This document shows, piece after piece, positions 48,964 to 58,919 of a DNA stretch of 64,000 bases. How positions within the stretch are numbered: position 1 is the first letter of the stretch; every line of letters begins with the position of its first letter. The stretch covers positions 870,209 to 934,208 of the forward strand of contig NZ_JH636435.1 in NCBI RefSeq assembly GCF_000255655.1. The letters are read 5' to 3'. Source of the DNA: Schlesneria paludicola DSM 18645. GTDB lineage: Bacteria; Planctomycetota; Planctomycetia; Planctomycetales; Planctomycetaceae. The notes under the pieces are model-generated. The model saw only the letters and a program-made list of their open reading frames with translations. It was not told the origin of the DNA and did no database searches. Position numbers and translations under genes: made by a program.

Positions 48964-51900
48964 TTAGACATTTGCACGGCTGGGCTTGTCAGCCGCGTTC
49001 AGTGCCATTTGCTTGAGCCCCTTCAAATCCAATTTGCCTGTTCCCAGGATCGGAATCTCGGTGACTTCGACAAATCCATCATGCGACGGAATCCAGAGTG
49101 TTGGCAAACCGGTTGCGGCCAACTCGTCGATGACCTGCTTAATCGACTTGGACATCGGCAAATGAAGAACGATCAGCCGCTCGCCTTTCTTGGGATCAGG
49201 CACCGACGTGACCGCCAGCGGAATTCCCGCATCGGTTCGTGAATGATCCTCAACAATGGTCAGCAAGTACTCTTCAATTCGAAGATGCGGCACCATCTCA
49301 CCACCGATTTTCGAAAAGCGGCTCAGCCGCCCGGTGATGTGGACAAACCCGTCCGCGTCAACCAGTCCCATATCGCCGGTTTCGTACCAGCCGTCGCGAA
49401 TCAGCGAGGCCGTCTTTTCCGGTTGATTCAAATAGCCCGACATGATGTTCGAGCCTTTGACGCAAATCATCCCCTCGGTACCGATCGCAAGCGGTTGTCT
49501 GCTGTCGACATCAATCGCGCGAACCGTAACACCTGGCATCGGTCGTCCGACGGTTCCAAGCTTCGTTGCCTTCTGATCAACCATGGCGCAGCGATGGTCG
49601 GCGACGTTCACGCAGGCAGGTCCCGAAGTTTCGGTCGTCCCATATCCTTCAGACGGCTGAATTCCAAATTTTTCGCGGAACTGCTCGGCCAGGTCGAGAG
49701 GCATCTTTTCGGCCCCCACAACAACCAGATCGAGTGTTTTGAATTGTTCCTTCTCGCAGCGTTTGAGATAGCCACGCAGGAATGTCGGCGTGCCGAACAA
49801 GATCGTTGCGCCATACTTCTGCGCCATCTCGCCCACAACGCGTGCGTCGAGCGGATTGAAATGAAATGCCACTTTCGCTTTGACGCACAGTGGCAGCCAA
49901 AACGACGCGACGTAGCCGAACGAATGAAAAATGGGCAGTACACCCAGAATGCAATCGGTGCTTTGAATATTGAAGATTTGATCAGCCGCGTCGACCGTGG
50001 ATGACACATTGTAGTTCGACAGCATCACCCCCTTGGGTTCGCCGGTGGAACCGGATGTGAAGATGATGGTGATGATGTCGTCGGGCCGAACCTTTAAGAG
50101 CCCCAACGAGCGTTCAAGGATTCCCGCAGGAACAAGGTACGCCGAAACGGCCGCGGCCAGCTTATCGAAGTTTGTGATCTTTTCTTTGAGATCTTCCAGA
50201 AACACGAACTCGGTCCCCAGGTCAACGGGGCGCTTCTCAAGGAATTTCCGACTGGTCAAAACGTGACGGACGCCCGCATCTTTGACGCAGTGCCGCATGT
50301 CGGCTTCCGTCGTTGTGAAATTCAGATTCACCGCAGTTCGCCCGGTCAGTGTCACCGCAAGATTCGCGATGGCACATGCGGCGGTGGCCGGCAATAGAAT
50401 CCCGATCCGCGGCTCATCACTGCCAAGAACTTCTCGTAGAAGAACCCGTCGCATCGCCAGCGAAGCCGCGAGCAGTTTGCCGCCCGTCAGTTCAACGCCG
50501 CTCGAATCTGCGAGCCGGGTCACGCGGAGCGTACTTTTGCACGAACGAATGAATTTTCGTGCTGGGGTCAGAATCTCGGATTTGGCATCGTGCACGGCGT
50601 CCACTCCCAACTGCTGAACCTGATGAAAGACTTCACTGGCTGTCTGCGGGTTTCGAAGCGGTTTTCCAAACACAATCGAAACGGGATGTCGGCGTTTTCG
50701 TGGCCACTTCCAGAAGAATTTTCCTCCGCGATAGCTGAAGATACTACCCCATAGGCCGTGTAAGAAGATCGGAATAATCGGGGCATCAGTCCCCTTGAGA
50801 ATTCTGAGCATACCCGCCTGAAATGGATGCGTGTGACCAGTTCGCGTCAATGCGCCCTCTGGGAAAATACAAACGAGCTCTCCATTTTTCAGAGCGTCGG
50901 TCGCAGTGCGCAATGATTGGATCAGCGTCTTCGGACCACCGTCGGCCTTGATCGGGATCACGTCGAAAATCTTGGCGAGCCAGTGAAGCTTGGGGTTATA
51001 GACGAAGTCTGCATAGATAATGAATCGCACGGGCCGGGGAATCGTGATCATCAGCAGGATGCCGTCGACAAAGCTGATGTGATTGGGCGTCAGCAGGGCT
51101 CCACCTGTTCGGGGAATATTTTCAATTCCCAGCGTCCGAACCCGGTAGGACACTTTGACGGCAAGCCAGAAAACGAATCGGACGGTCGCACTCGGAAGCA
51201 GCAAGACAATGTAGACCGCCACTGGAACCGTACCGATCCCGGCGATCAGAAAAACGACGCTGGGTGAGATATTCCAAACGTCGATCATCAACCAATACAG
51301 TCCGGACATGATCAGAATGCCCGAGAATGCCAAAAAGTTCGTCGCCGCAACAACCTGCCCCAAATGTTGCGGCTCGCTCTGATGCTGAAGATACGATTCG
51401 AGCGGCACATCGAATAGTCCCGCACTGATTCCGAGGAAAAACAGCGACCCACAGATTCCGATCAGGGCATTCTCAGGGGAAACGTGACCGTACCAGCCCG
51501 CGAGACAAAGCATCACTGACCAGAACGCCATGCCGATTGCACCGAGCGGAACGATGCCCAGTTCGACATGCCCCCCCGACCACATCCCGGCGAGTACACT
51601 GCCGCCGCCCACACCCAAGACCAGCATCATTCCCATGATCCCGATTTTGACGCGGGAAAGCTGCAAGTCTTCGGCACCGAGAGTGTCGACGTTCAACTGC
51701 GCAAGGGACGCCAGTATCCAGAAGAAGGCAATGCCGAGCGCCGTACGGAACAATGGCGTGTCGGCCTTGAGTCGCCGGAGCGATTCCACCGTTTCGACAA
51801 AGGGGTTCCAGGGGTACTTCCGAGTCGGGTCAGCCGCCTCGACCAATTTTAGATAAAAGCTCAAAACCCAGCCGACGATCGCGATTCCCATCACCACGAC

Positions 51901-52554
51901 AATAGAGGGAATCAAAGACGCAACCGTGATGACAGATTCATTCGTCGGCTTGGCCGAGTTTGCGAGTAGATTTCCGAGCAAGAAACCCAAGGCCGCAGGG
52001 GCGACTGTCACCAGCCCCATCCAACCGTTTGCCTTGGAAAGAAGCGGCTCGTCCACAAGTTCGGGTACACAGCCGGACTTCGCCGGTGAGAACAAGGCCG
52101 CCAGTGCACCTGTTAGAAACACAATAAAAATCAGGAACGACATATTGCCCGTAATGAGGGCCACGAACCCCAGCCCCATAATGATGACTTCCGCCGTCTT
52201 GCAAGCGCGAATCACGTTCGCCTTCGAGAATCGGTCAGCGAGAAATCCCGCCGGAGTCGCCAGGATGATAAAGGGCAGGGTGAACGCCGCGAGACCGAGT
52301 GCGAGCGCACCAGAGGGGCCCAGATGCGGCTTGGCAATCGGAACGACCAGCCAGCGAAACGTGTGATCGTTCAGGACCGTCAGAAACTGCACGATCAGCA
52401 GGCTTAGAAAACTATTCGACCAAAGCGGGGCATGCGGCAAATCGCGGTTGTCCAGATGAACGGCCGCCCCCGTCGAATTCTCGAGATTGATTTCGGCTGC
52501 CGAGGCCTCTTTCGCATGGGAATGCGCCCCGGGCAGATCTGCGGAAAACGTCAT
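48964..52554 (-). CDS. LplT–PlsC–acyl-ACP synthetase fusion (Aas-like lysophospholipid remodelling protein)
   Basis: 1196 residues in three parts. About 1–430 is an MFS transporter like LplT (about 12 helices; FIILATPAGFLADRFSKANV). About 440–670 is a PlsC/LPLAT acyltransferase with NHISFVD at 491–497 (HX4D box) and FPEGALTRTGHTHPFQAG. About 690–1190 is an AMP-dependent acyl-ACP/CoA synthetase with TSGSTGEPKG from 833 and GYGTTETSGP. In E. coli, LplT (separate) and Aas flip and re-acylate lyso-phospholipids at the inner membrane. Here all three steps are in one chain, as in several other bacteria. Motifs look intact. Confidence 0.93.
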   Translation of the reverse strand: MTFSADLPGAHSHAKEASAAEINLENSTGAAVHLDNRDLPHAPLWSNSFLSLLIVQFLTVLNDHTFRWLVVPIAKPHLGPSGALALGLAAFTLPFIILATPAGFLADRFSKANVIRACKTAEVIIMGLGFVALITGNMSFLIFIVFLTGALAALFSPAKSGCVPELVDEPLLSKANGWMGLVTVAPAALGFLLGNLLANSAKPTNESVITVASLIPSIVVVMGIAIVGWVLSFYLKLVEAADPTRKYPWNPFVETVESLRRLKADTPLFRTALGIAFFWILASLAQLNVDTLGAEDLQLSRVKIGIMGMMLVLGVGGGSVLAGMWSGGHVELGIVPLGAIGMAFWSVMLCLAGWYGHVSPENALIGICGSLFFLGISAGLFDVPLESYLQHQSEPQHLGQVVAATNFLAFSGILIMSGLYWLMIDVWNISPSVVFLIAGIGTVPVAVYIVLLLPSATVRFVFWLAVKVSYRVRTLGIENIPRTGGALLTPNHISFVDGILLMITIPRPVRFIIYADFVYNPKLHWLAKIFDVIPIKADGGPKTLIQSLRTATDALKNGELVCIFPEGALTRTGHTHPFQAGMLRILKGTDAPIIPIFLHGLWGSIFSYRGGKFFWKWPRKRRHPVSIVFGKPLRNPQTASEVFHQVQQLGVDAVHDAKSEILTPARKFIRSCKSTLRVTRLADSSGVELTGGKLLAASLAMRRVLLREVLGSDEPRIGILLPATAACAIANLAVTLTGRTAVNLNFTTTEADMRHCVKDAGVRHVLTSRKFLEKRPVDLGTEFVFLEDLKEKITNFDKLAAAVSAYLVPAGILERSLGLLKVRPDDIITIIFTSGSTGEPKGVMLSNYNVSSTVDAADQIFNIQSTDCILGVLPIFHSFGYVASFWLPLCVKAKVAFHFNPLDARVVGEMAQKYGATILFGTPTFLRGYLKRCEKEQFKTLDLVVVGAEKMPLDLAEQFREKFGIQPSEGYGTTETSGPACVNVADHRCAMVDQKATKLGTVGRPMPGVTVRAIDVDSRQPLAIGTEGMICVKGSNIMSGYLNQPEKTASLIRDGWYETGDMGLVDADGFVHITGRLSRFSKIGGEMVPHLRIEEYLLTIVEDHSRTDAGIPLAVTSVPDPKKGERLIVLHLPMSKSIKQVIDELAATGLPTLWIPSHDGFVEVTEIPILGTGKLDLKGLKQMALNAADKPSRANV

Positions 52555-53140
52555 CCAAAATCCAACCTGTTACAAACCACAGTCACCGTGCACGACCTCG
52601 AACGCGATAGGCCGATGTGCAACGAGACTCGAAAACGACAACTATTGCGTACACCCTGAAATTTGAAAAGGGAGCCGATGTCAGGGAAAACAGCAACCGG
52701 CAAGCTCGCTGCCGGTCCTTTTGAAGGCTCCGGCAACCCCGGTGGAACGATGATACCTTCCATATTATGAACGCAAGCGGCCGGGAACGCGACTCGTCTG
52801 TCCCGAAGGTCCCAGAAATCAGCCTGATTCCCCACACAGGACACTTTTTCTGACAGAACTAGAGTTCGATCGGCAGAAGTAATTGACCGGCGTCCGGACG
52901 CTTAGACAACTCAGGCAGGACGCTTCGGCACTCCGCGATTTTCCTAAAAATGAGACAAGACAATTGGAAAATTCGCTAGAATCGGCCGTAACGGCTCACA
53001 GCCCGAAGGGAGGCGGACAGGCACATTTTCCCGGTCAAATTGGAATCCACAGCGCATCGACATGGGTAGTCCGGCCCATTGTCGCGGGAAAATGAGCCAG
53101 TCCCCGGCCTGCGGACGGTTGCGAATCCGCTCAACTGCAA
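52555..53140. other. Intergenic region with one GC-rich hairpin
   Basis: 586 bases between the minus-strand GlmU-like gene's stop and the fusion protein's start. At 52696–52716 a 7-bp stem ACCGGCA/TGCCGGT with a 7-base loop is followed by CCTTTT on the plus strand and preceded by AAAA; it could weakly terminate transcription from either side. A minus ORF at 52551–52844 is not protein-like. A TAGAAT box at 52978–52983 in an AT-rich patch may be a promoter, but nothing coding follows it. Confidence 0.45.
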
Positions 53141-54427
53141 TTAGCCGTTCGCGAAGTTTGATCGCGCAAAGAAACGTTCGATCGCCCGTTCTCGCTCGAG
53201 CTGAGAATCGGCATGAATCGTTCGCAGAAGTTGCTCCTGGGCGTCGGTCAATTCGATATTCCGACGTTCCATCGCATAACGGGCGGTCGACAAACCGGCA
53301 TCCAGGGCAAGTCCGTCGATCAGGTCACCATGCCAGATTCGTGAGAACGAGGGAATATGCTTTGGCAATAACTCTCCATCCGGCAGTACCAGGCACATCA
53401 CTCCGATCGAAGATCCTGTGTTGAACAGGCTTCCAATCGCCGTTTTGGTGTGATCTCCAATGAAGCACCCGACTTTCAACTCACCCGAATTGATCGATTC
53501 GCCTCGCAGGGGAATCTTCACAGGAGAATAGTCATTCTTCAGATCACTGTTGGTTGTCATGGCACCCAGATTCACCCAGGGACAGATATAGCTGTGCCCC
53601 AGAAATCCATCGTGATACTTGTTGACGTAGCCATGCAGGATTGAGCCCTCGATTTCGCCACCGACTCGGCAAATCGGACCAATGCTGGTTCCCTCGCGGA
53701 CGTTGGCGCGAAACAATTGCGAGCCGCGACCAACGTGGCAGGGCCCCTCAAGTCGCGTAAACGCCTGAATCAGGCAATCGTCTTCGATCGTGACGGGCCC
53801 TTTACGGGAATCGATGACGACAAACGGGTCGATGCTCGACGATGGGGCGATGTAGATCTGATTTGGATCTCCGACAATCGCAACCTGTGGGCCTAGCTGC
53901 CCAACCTTCGACGTGCCGAATCGACGCAAGGCAAAGTCTGCCTTCAACTGGACCGAGTTATGATGAACCAGATCCCACGGATACTGGGCCAGAAATCCAG
54001 GGGCCTTCACACGGCGACGCTCGCGCGCGATCTCCATCAAGACGACGTCGACCGAATCACCTGTCAGCCGGGAAACATCGGACGGTTCCAACGTCAAGTA
54101 CGCCACATGTCCGTCAATAATCCCCGCCGTATCAGGATCGCATTCCCCCAGAGCCGCCGGATCGGCCAGCCACCGACCATTGATGAACAACGTCGGAGCA
54201 AGTCGAAGCCAATCCAGATCATTCACGTGGGAATCGGGATTCTCTTCCTGGTAAACGTCAACCAGTTCACTCCGCAGAAATGCCCCCCAATCGGTGACTG
54301 GCAGAAACCGCATGCAGCGTTCCCGGGCACTGAACTGTCCGCACAACAGTTCAAATGCAGGGCGCAACAAAGCAATTGGGGCGAAGTTCTCCGAGGCAAT
54401 TCGATCTTCGAATAGTGCAATACGCAT
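53141..54427 (-). CDS. GlmU-like protein (putative sugar-nucleotidyltransferase/acyltransferase with left-handed beta-helix)
   Basis: 428 residues. It matches the GlmU-family 'putative sugar nucleotidyltransferase' group (TIGR03991-like) rather than canonical GlmU. The N-terminus IALFEDRIASENFAPIALLR, then RPAFELLCGQFSARERCMRF, replaces the usual L-A-A-G-x-G-T-R-M loop. Residues about 190–370 have hexapeptide repeats of a left-handed beta helix (VTIEDDCLIQAFTRLEGPCH, GEIEGSILHGYVNKYHDGFL, GCFIGDHTKTAIGSLFNTGS). A metal-dependent uridylyl- and acetyltransferase in bacterial cell-wall sugar synthesis is a possible role, but the active residues are not certain. Confidence 0.8.
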   Translation of the reverse strand: MRIALFEDRIASENFAPIALLRPAFELLCGQFSARERCMRFLPVTDWGAFLRSELVDVYQEENPDSHVNDLDWLRLAPTLFINGRWLADPAALGECDPDTAGIIDGHVAYLTLEPSDVSRLTGDSVDVVLMEIARERRRVKAPGFLAQYPWDLVHHNSVQLKADFALRRFGTSKVGQLGPQVAIVGDPNQIYIAPSSSIDPFVVIDSRKGPVTIEDDCLIQAFTRLEGPCHVGRGSQLFRANVREGTSIGPICRVGGEIEGSILHGYVNKYHDGFLGHSYICPWVNLGAMTTNSDLKNDYSPVKIPLRGESINSGELKVGCFIGDHTKTAIGSLFNTGSSIGVMCLVLPDGELLPKHIPSFSRIWHGDLIDGLALDAGLSTARYAMERRNIELTDAQEQLLRTIHADSQLERERAIERFFARSNFANG

Positions 54428-54920
54428 CGCTGCGATCCTTCATCAGCTTCGGCGGAACTGCGGAATCGTGGAGTTTTCCAACCTGAATTGAGACGTCAAT
54501 GAACTCGTTGCGCGCATGGGCCAACGAGCCTGCGCGCGGTGTCCGCGAACTTGTCAGATCAGAGTGGCTGTACCACGAGCAACCTGTCGTCAGAACTTCT
54601 ATACCTGACCGACCTTTCGACCAGACAGATTGAAATCGGCATGCGAAATCTATCTGCGAATGCCAATCGCGAGAAGATGAGGATGAGATCAAATTGTCGC
54701 GGCGAGCGTTGAAGTCCCGCGTCGTACCAGTCAATCTGTGGCGGTCGTCGAGAAAACCAGCGAAATCTTTGACCTGAGACGCGTCGTGGACGAGGCAATT
54801 CGGTATGAGGTGCCCCTGAAACGGGCTACTGGACGCCAGATTGTCGTGGCATTTGACCGACGATCCCGACGACACACAAACCGATCCTGATCCTTGCCGA
54901 ATTCGATACCGGAGTTTCCG
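54428..54920. other. Divergent intergenic region (GlmU-like / xseA)
   Basis: 493 bases between divergent genes. It holds the second copy of the 96-bp repeat (54478–54574). The minus ORF across 54351–54944 overlaps that repeat and the GlmU-like gene and is not a gene. No other structure seen. Confidence 0.5.
54478..54574. repeat. 96-bp conserved intergenic repeat, copy 2 (candidate structured RNA)
   Basis: Similar to 6634–6729 along its full length (CCAACCTGAATTGA…ATGAACTCG…GTGGCTGTACC). The central stem is longer than in copy 1: GCGCGCA (54510–54516) with TGCGCGC (54531–54537), then GG/CC, around loop GCCAACGAG. Several stem bases differ between copies while pairing is kept. The xseA start lies 346 bases to the right; the GlmU-like start lies about 50 bases to the left on the other strand. 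Confidence 0.65.
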
Positions 54921-56141
54921 TTGGCCACCGACGCCGAACCACACGCCACAGCCCTGTCCGTCAGTCAGGTCACCTTCCTGCTAAAGGAGGTCATGGAAAG
55001 TGCCTTTCCGTTCGTCTGGGTGAGTGGAGAAATTTCCAACTGCAAACAGGCGAGTTCGGGACACATCTACTTCACGCTGAAGGATGAAGGCGCTCAACTT
55101 TCGGCCATTATGTGGCGGAGCGCCGCTCAGCGATTGAAGTTTAAACTCAAAGACGGCTTGAAGGTGCTCGCGGCGGGGCCGATTCAACTTTACGAGACAC
55201 GCGGCCAATATCAGTTGATCGCCGAACAGCTCGAACCGCAAGGGGTTGGAGCACTCGAACTCGCATTCCGGCAACTCCAGCAAAAACTGGATGCCGAGGG
55301 GCTGTTCGACCCGGCACGCAAGCGACCGTGGCCTGTGTTCCCACGTCGGATCGCGCTGATTACAAGCCCATCGAGTGCTGCCGTTCGTGACATGCTGCAA
55401 GTGATTACGCGTCGCTGGCCGCGTGCGAATGTCGTGATCGTGCCAGTCCCAGTGCAGGGAGCCGAGGCGGCACCACAGATTGCCGACGCATTGCGTCGCG
55501 TGCACCTGATTCCCGAGGTCGATGTCGTCATTTGTGGGCGAGGTGGTGGCAGCCTGGAAGATTTGTGGGCGTTCAACGAAGAAGTCGTCGCCCGCGCGAT
55601 TTTCGAGTGCCAAATTCCTGTCATCAGCGCCGTCGGACACGAAATTGATCTGACCATTGCAGACCTTGTCGCGGACAAGCGTGCCCTGACCCCGAGCGAA
55701 GCAGCTGAACTGGTCGTTCCGCTTGAAGCGGAAGTCCGCAAGCTACTCGAACAATTCCGCCATCGGTTAACGTCCACATTGCAATACCGTACCCAGCACG
55801 CGAAATTTCAGGTCGAACGCATCGCGCAACGACCATGCCTCGCGCGGCCGCTCGATCGCATCCGCGAACTGGAGACACAAATCGATGAACTGGACGAGCG
55901 GATGAAAGAATTGCTCCAGCGGCGATTTGAATCCGCGCGACACCAACTCGGCGCGGTTGCAGCCACGTTGAATGCACTAAGTCCTCTCGCCGTTTTGGAT
56001 CGAGGATACTCGCTCACGAAACGCCTGGACGATGGCAGTCTGATCCGCGACGCAAGCCAGCTGAAAGTCGGCGACAAGATTTCAACGCTGTTCGCGAATG
56101 CCAGCGTCGTCAGCGAAATCACCGAGGTCGACAGCGACTAG
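54921..56141 (+). CDS. xseA: Exodeoxyribonuclease VII large subunit
   Basis: 406 residues. Degrades single-stranded DNA with the XseB small subunit, in DNA repair. I chose the TTG at 54921 because GGAG lies six bases upstream; an upstream TTG at 54894 is also possible. N-terminal OB-fold (FPFVWVSGEISNCKQASSGH, then IYFTLKDEGAQLSAIMW), then the nuclease region with RIALITSPSSAAVRDMLQV, VVICGRGGGSLEDLWAFN and VISAVGHEIDLTIADLVAD. A coiled coil at about 265–350 and a C-terminal domain (LDRGYSLTKRLDDGSLIRD) follow. Standard length. No xseB is adjacent; the next gene is convergent. Confidence 0.96.
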   Translation: MATDAEPHATALSVSQVTFLLKEVMESAFPFVWVSGEISNCKQASSGHIYFTLKDEGAQLSAIMWRSAAQRLKFKLKDGLKVLAAGPIQLYETRGQYQLIAEQLEPQGVGALELAFRQLQQKLDAEGLFDPARKRPWPVFPRRIALITSPSSAAVRDMLQVITRRWPRANVVIVPVPVQGAEAAPQIADALRRVHLIPEVDVVICGRGGGSLEDLWAFNEEVVARAIFECQIPVISAVGHEIDLTIADLVADKRALTPSEAAELVVPLEAEVRKLLEQFRHRLTSTLQYRTQHAKFQVERIAQRPCLARPLDRIRELETQIDELDERMKELLQRRFESARHQLGAVAATLNALSPLAVLDRGYSLTKRLDDGSLIRDASQLKVGDKISTLFANASVVSEITEVDSD

Positions 56142-56153
56142 TGGCACGGCGAC

Positions 56154-57335
56154 TCATTTCTTTCCGAAGCAGTACACCTTGCCCTCAGTGCTTTCCGTAC
56201 CAAACACAAGCACGCCTTCTCCCACTGCAGGCGCCCCGGAGATTGGCTTTCCGGCACTGAACCTCCACCGCTCCTGGCCATCCGCAAGATTGAGCTCGTA
56301 GAGAGTCTTATCGTTTGAGCCGACGAAGACGCGATCCCCCACGATGACGGGCGAGCTGTCCACTTTGGCCTGCGTCGCGAACGTCCAGACGCCCTTGCCG
56401 GTTTCTCGGTCGATCGCATGGATCAATTTGTCGCGTCCACCCACGACGACCAACTTCTCGGTCACGGCGGCTGACGAATGAAATGGGAAATCGGCGTTAC
56501 CCGATCGATACCGCCAGGCGACCTTTTGCGTTTTCCAATTCACAGCAACGACTTCGCTGGCATATGTTCCGACGTACAAGAAATCACCGACGATCGCAGG
56601 TGATGCAATCAGGTAGGTTTCCAACTTCAGTTCCGCGCGCTGGTCACCGGAATTCACTTCAATCGTCCGCAGATGCTCATCGCAGCCCGCAACGAACGTC
56701 ACGCCATCAATAATGGCCGGAGCACAGTGGACGTATCCTTGCGTGGCAAACTTCCAATTCAGCTTTCCGTCCATGTTTAAGCAGTAAAGGTTGTTGTCGT
56801 ACGATCCAAAAATGATGCGTCCCTCTGTGACGGCAGCAGAACTGAAGATTTCTCCACCCGTCGTGAATTTCCACAAACCCATTCCCGTCGCCCGATCGAT
56901 GGCATGAAATACGCCATCTTCGTCGCCAAGATAAACCGCATTCGCCGTCACCGTTGGAGATGACTTGAATCCCGGTGCGAATGAATTGGGATCGACCTTG
57001 TCGACCGTCTTATAGCCCCAGACCTTTTCCCCGGTCGCTCGCTTCAGACAGACAAGCTCCCCTGAAAGGCAGGGGACATAGACGAAGTCGCCGACGATCG
57101 CACAGGTTGCCACGATCTGATCGCCGATCGACACTTCCCACAGTTTTTCGAGCTTGTCGGGAAGTGTGCTGGAAGCCACTCCCGTTTGCGCCAGATCGTG
57201 GCGAAACGATGCCCAACTGGTTTTACCAGGCGCTGACAGTTCTGCAGCAGAGCCCGACATCGCAGTCGTCGCACAGACAATTGCAGCCAACAACTTCAAC
57301 GACGATGAGCATCGAGACAGACCGCGCAATCGCAT
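56154..57335 (-). CDS. Secreted PQQ-like beta-propeller repeat protein (BamB-like)
   Basis: 393 residues. AAGGGAAG precedes the start. Signal peptide SLKLLAAIVCATTAMSGSAA. Seven or eight blades with the motif pattern of BamB-type propellers: LVCLKRATGEKVWGYK, FHAIDRATGMGLWKFT, LYCLNMDGKLNWKFAT, VVAVNWKTQKVAWRYR, IHAIDRETGKGVWTFA and LYELNLADGQERWRFS. No lipobox is evident, so it is probably a soluble periplasmic protein rather than outer-membrane BamB. It ends 12 bases from the convergent xseA stop. Confidence 0.86.
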   Translation of the reverse strand: MRLRGLSRCSSSLKLLAAIVCATTAMSGSAAELSAPGKTSWASFRHDLAQTGVASSTLPDKLEKLWEVSIGDQIVATCAIVGDFVYVPCLSGELVCLKRATGEKVWGYKTVDKVDPNSFAPGFKSSPTVTANAVYLGDEDGVFHAIDRATGMGLWKFTTGGEIFSSAAVTEGRIIFGSYDNNLYCLNMDGKLNWKFATQGYVHCAPAIIDGVTFVAGCDEHLRTIEVNSGDQRAELKLETYLIASPAIVGDFLYVGTYASEVVAVNWKTQKVAWRYRSGNADFPFHSSAAVTEKLVVVGGRDKLIHAIDRETGKGVWTFATQAKVDSSPVIVGDRVFVGSNDKTLYELNLADGQERWRFSAGKPISGAPAVGEGVLVFGTESTEGKVYCFGKK

Positions 57336-57382
57336 TTTCTTCCCTTAACGAATTGGCCGCCGCGATGATTCATCCTGTGGCC

Positions 57383-57486
57383 TAGCAGTCTGTTGGAGTA
57401 ACGGGGATTGGCTCCGGCCAGCTAAGAAAACGCCCTGACATCGTCAACGCCAAGGTGCCTGTCCCCCTTACTTCAACAGGCTACTA
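57383..57486. repeat. Terminal-inverted-repeat element, copy 3
   Basis: Left arm 57383–57406 (TAGCAGTCTGTTGGAGTAAC…) and right arm 57463–57486 (reverse complement TAGTAGCCTGTTGAAGTAAG…) agree at 20 of 24 positions, counted by eye. The element is 104 bases with no ORF. The outermost TAG of the right arm, read on the minus strand, is the stop codon of the iron alcohol dehydrogenase gene (57484–57486). Confidence 0.78.
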
Positions 57487-58713
57487 CTCGGCCTCGAATC
57501 CTGCCTCGTAAAGTTGAAGCAAGCTTGCTGCATCAACCGGCCGCGGATTGAATGTCCCCGTCCACTGCTGAGCCGCTTCTTCGGCCATCCGTGGTAACAG
57601 ACTACGATCCACCCCACACGCCGTCAAATTCGTCGGCAGGCGCGCCATCCGCGTTAACTCTCGCACGAGACCTGCAATTCGATCACCTGCCTGAGGATCA
57701 TCGACGTCACAAAGCCCCAAGTCAGCAGCAAGTCGGCCATATAGTGGACCAACCACCTGCGAATTGTATCGGATGACGTGTGGCAACATGACGCCGATGG
57801 CCAAACCGTGCGTCACCTCAAAATGAGCGGTCAGTGGATTGGCCAACGCGTGTGTCGCACCCAACATGGAGTTTTCGATGGCAGCCCCGGCCAGATGCGA
57901 ACCCAGCAACATGTTCCCCCGTGCCGCCAGAATCGTGGCCGCCGAGTTGACAGGTGGCGAAGCTCCATTCGAAGCAGCGACCGAGACGACAACGGGAAAG
58001 GACTGGGCCAGCAGCCGCCATGCGCGGCGGGCAAACAGTTGAGAAATCGCGTTTCGTTTCGTCGTGACAAAACTTTCGAGTGCATGACTGAGAGCATCAA
58101 TCCCCGTCGCAGCCGTGACACCAGCCGGCATGCTCAACGTTAATTCAGGATCGAGAATCGCAACTTTGCACGCGGCCTTTTTATCACCGCAAGCCATTTT
58201 CATGTGCGTCTTGGCATCGGCAATCAAGGCAAACGATTGAGCGTCGCTTCCCGTACCGGCCGTGGTGGGAATCGCAATCAGAGGCAGCATCGGTTTGGTC
58301 GCTTTGCCGACACCCCAATAGTCGCGCATTTGCCCACCATTGGTCAGCAGAAAATTGATCCCCTTCGCGCAGTCCATGGTACTGCCGCCACCCACAGCGA
58401 CAATCAGGTCGACATTCTGGGATTTGGCAATCGCCAGCCCCTGGTCAACATCGTCAGTTGTTGGATTCGGTTGAACGTCGTGAAAGACGCTGACCGCGAT
58501 CCCCGCAGACGTCAACGCGTCGATCCCCTTGGCGGCGTGACCTGCTTGTTCAATCCCCCGATCGGTGACGAACAGCACACGACTTCCGCCCAGCTCTCTG
58601 GCGATCTGGCCCAGTCTCGCGATTGTTCCCGATCCGAAAACCACGCGCGTTCGCGGGTCAAAATCGAAGGTCGGCAGAACATCGAGTTCCACGGATGATT
58701 CAACGTCAGGCAT
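57484..58713 (-). CDS. Iron-containing alcohol dehydrogenase
   Basis: 409 residues. Group III NAD(P)-dependent dehydrogenase. N-terminal nucleotide-binding signs ([40 protein letters not shown]), and iron-binding residues in the C-terminal half with [14 protein letters not shown] and [19 protein letters not shown], which hold the family's conserved Asp and His ligands. Such enzymes reduce or oxidise short alcohols, lactaldehyde or similar. The substrate is not deducible. The stop codon falls exactly inside an inverted-repeat element (57383–57486). Confidence 0.92.
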   Translation of the reverse strand: MPDVESSVELDVLPTFDFDPRTRVVFGSGTIARLGQIARELGGSRVLFVTDRGIEQAGHAAKGIDALTSAGIAVSVFHDVQPNPTTDDVDQGLAIAKSQNVDLIVAVGGGSTMDCAKGINFLLTNGGQMRDYWGVGKATKPMLPLIAIPTTAGTGSDAQSFALIADAKTHMKMACGDKKAACKVAILDPELTLSMPAGVTAATGIDALSHALESFVTTKRNAISQLFARRAWRLLAQSFPVVVSVAASNGASPPVNSAATILAARGNMLLGSHLAGAAIENSMLGATHALANPLTAHFEVTHGLAIGVMLPHVIRYNSQVVGPLYGRLAADLGLCDVDDPQAGDRIAGLVRELTRMARLPTNLTACGVDRSLLPRMAEEAAQQWTGTFNPRPVDAASLLQLYEAGFEAE

Positions 58714-58919
58714 TGAGGCAGGACTTTCGGCGGCGGGAAGAGAAGTCTCTCACAAGCAGCATCGATAAGCGTATCCGCTGACGCGTGTTCGCTCAATGTT
58801 CAATGAGATGAAGTTCAGCAAACAGAACTGGACAGACAACCACCCACCCTCGACACACATCAATCATGACAGGGATGTCATCAGGGTCGTCAATTCAAAT
58901 TCCAGCCCGAGAAGCTCAC

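Noticed and set aside
52551-52844. 97-codon minus ORF upstream of the LplT–PlsC–Aas fusion
   Set aside because: Cys/Arg-rich, with no protein-like pattern, no ribosome binding site, and overlapping the fusion's start.
54351-54944. 197-codon minus ORF over the GlmU-like/xseA gap
   Set aside because: It crosses the 96-bp repeat. It shares a short peptide with an ORF at 6590–6820 only because the DNA is repeated, and the frames diverge by an indel.
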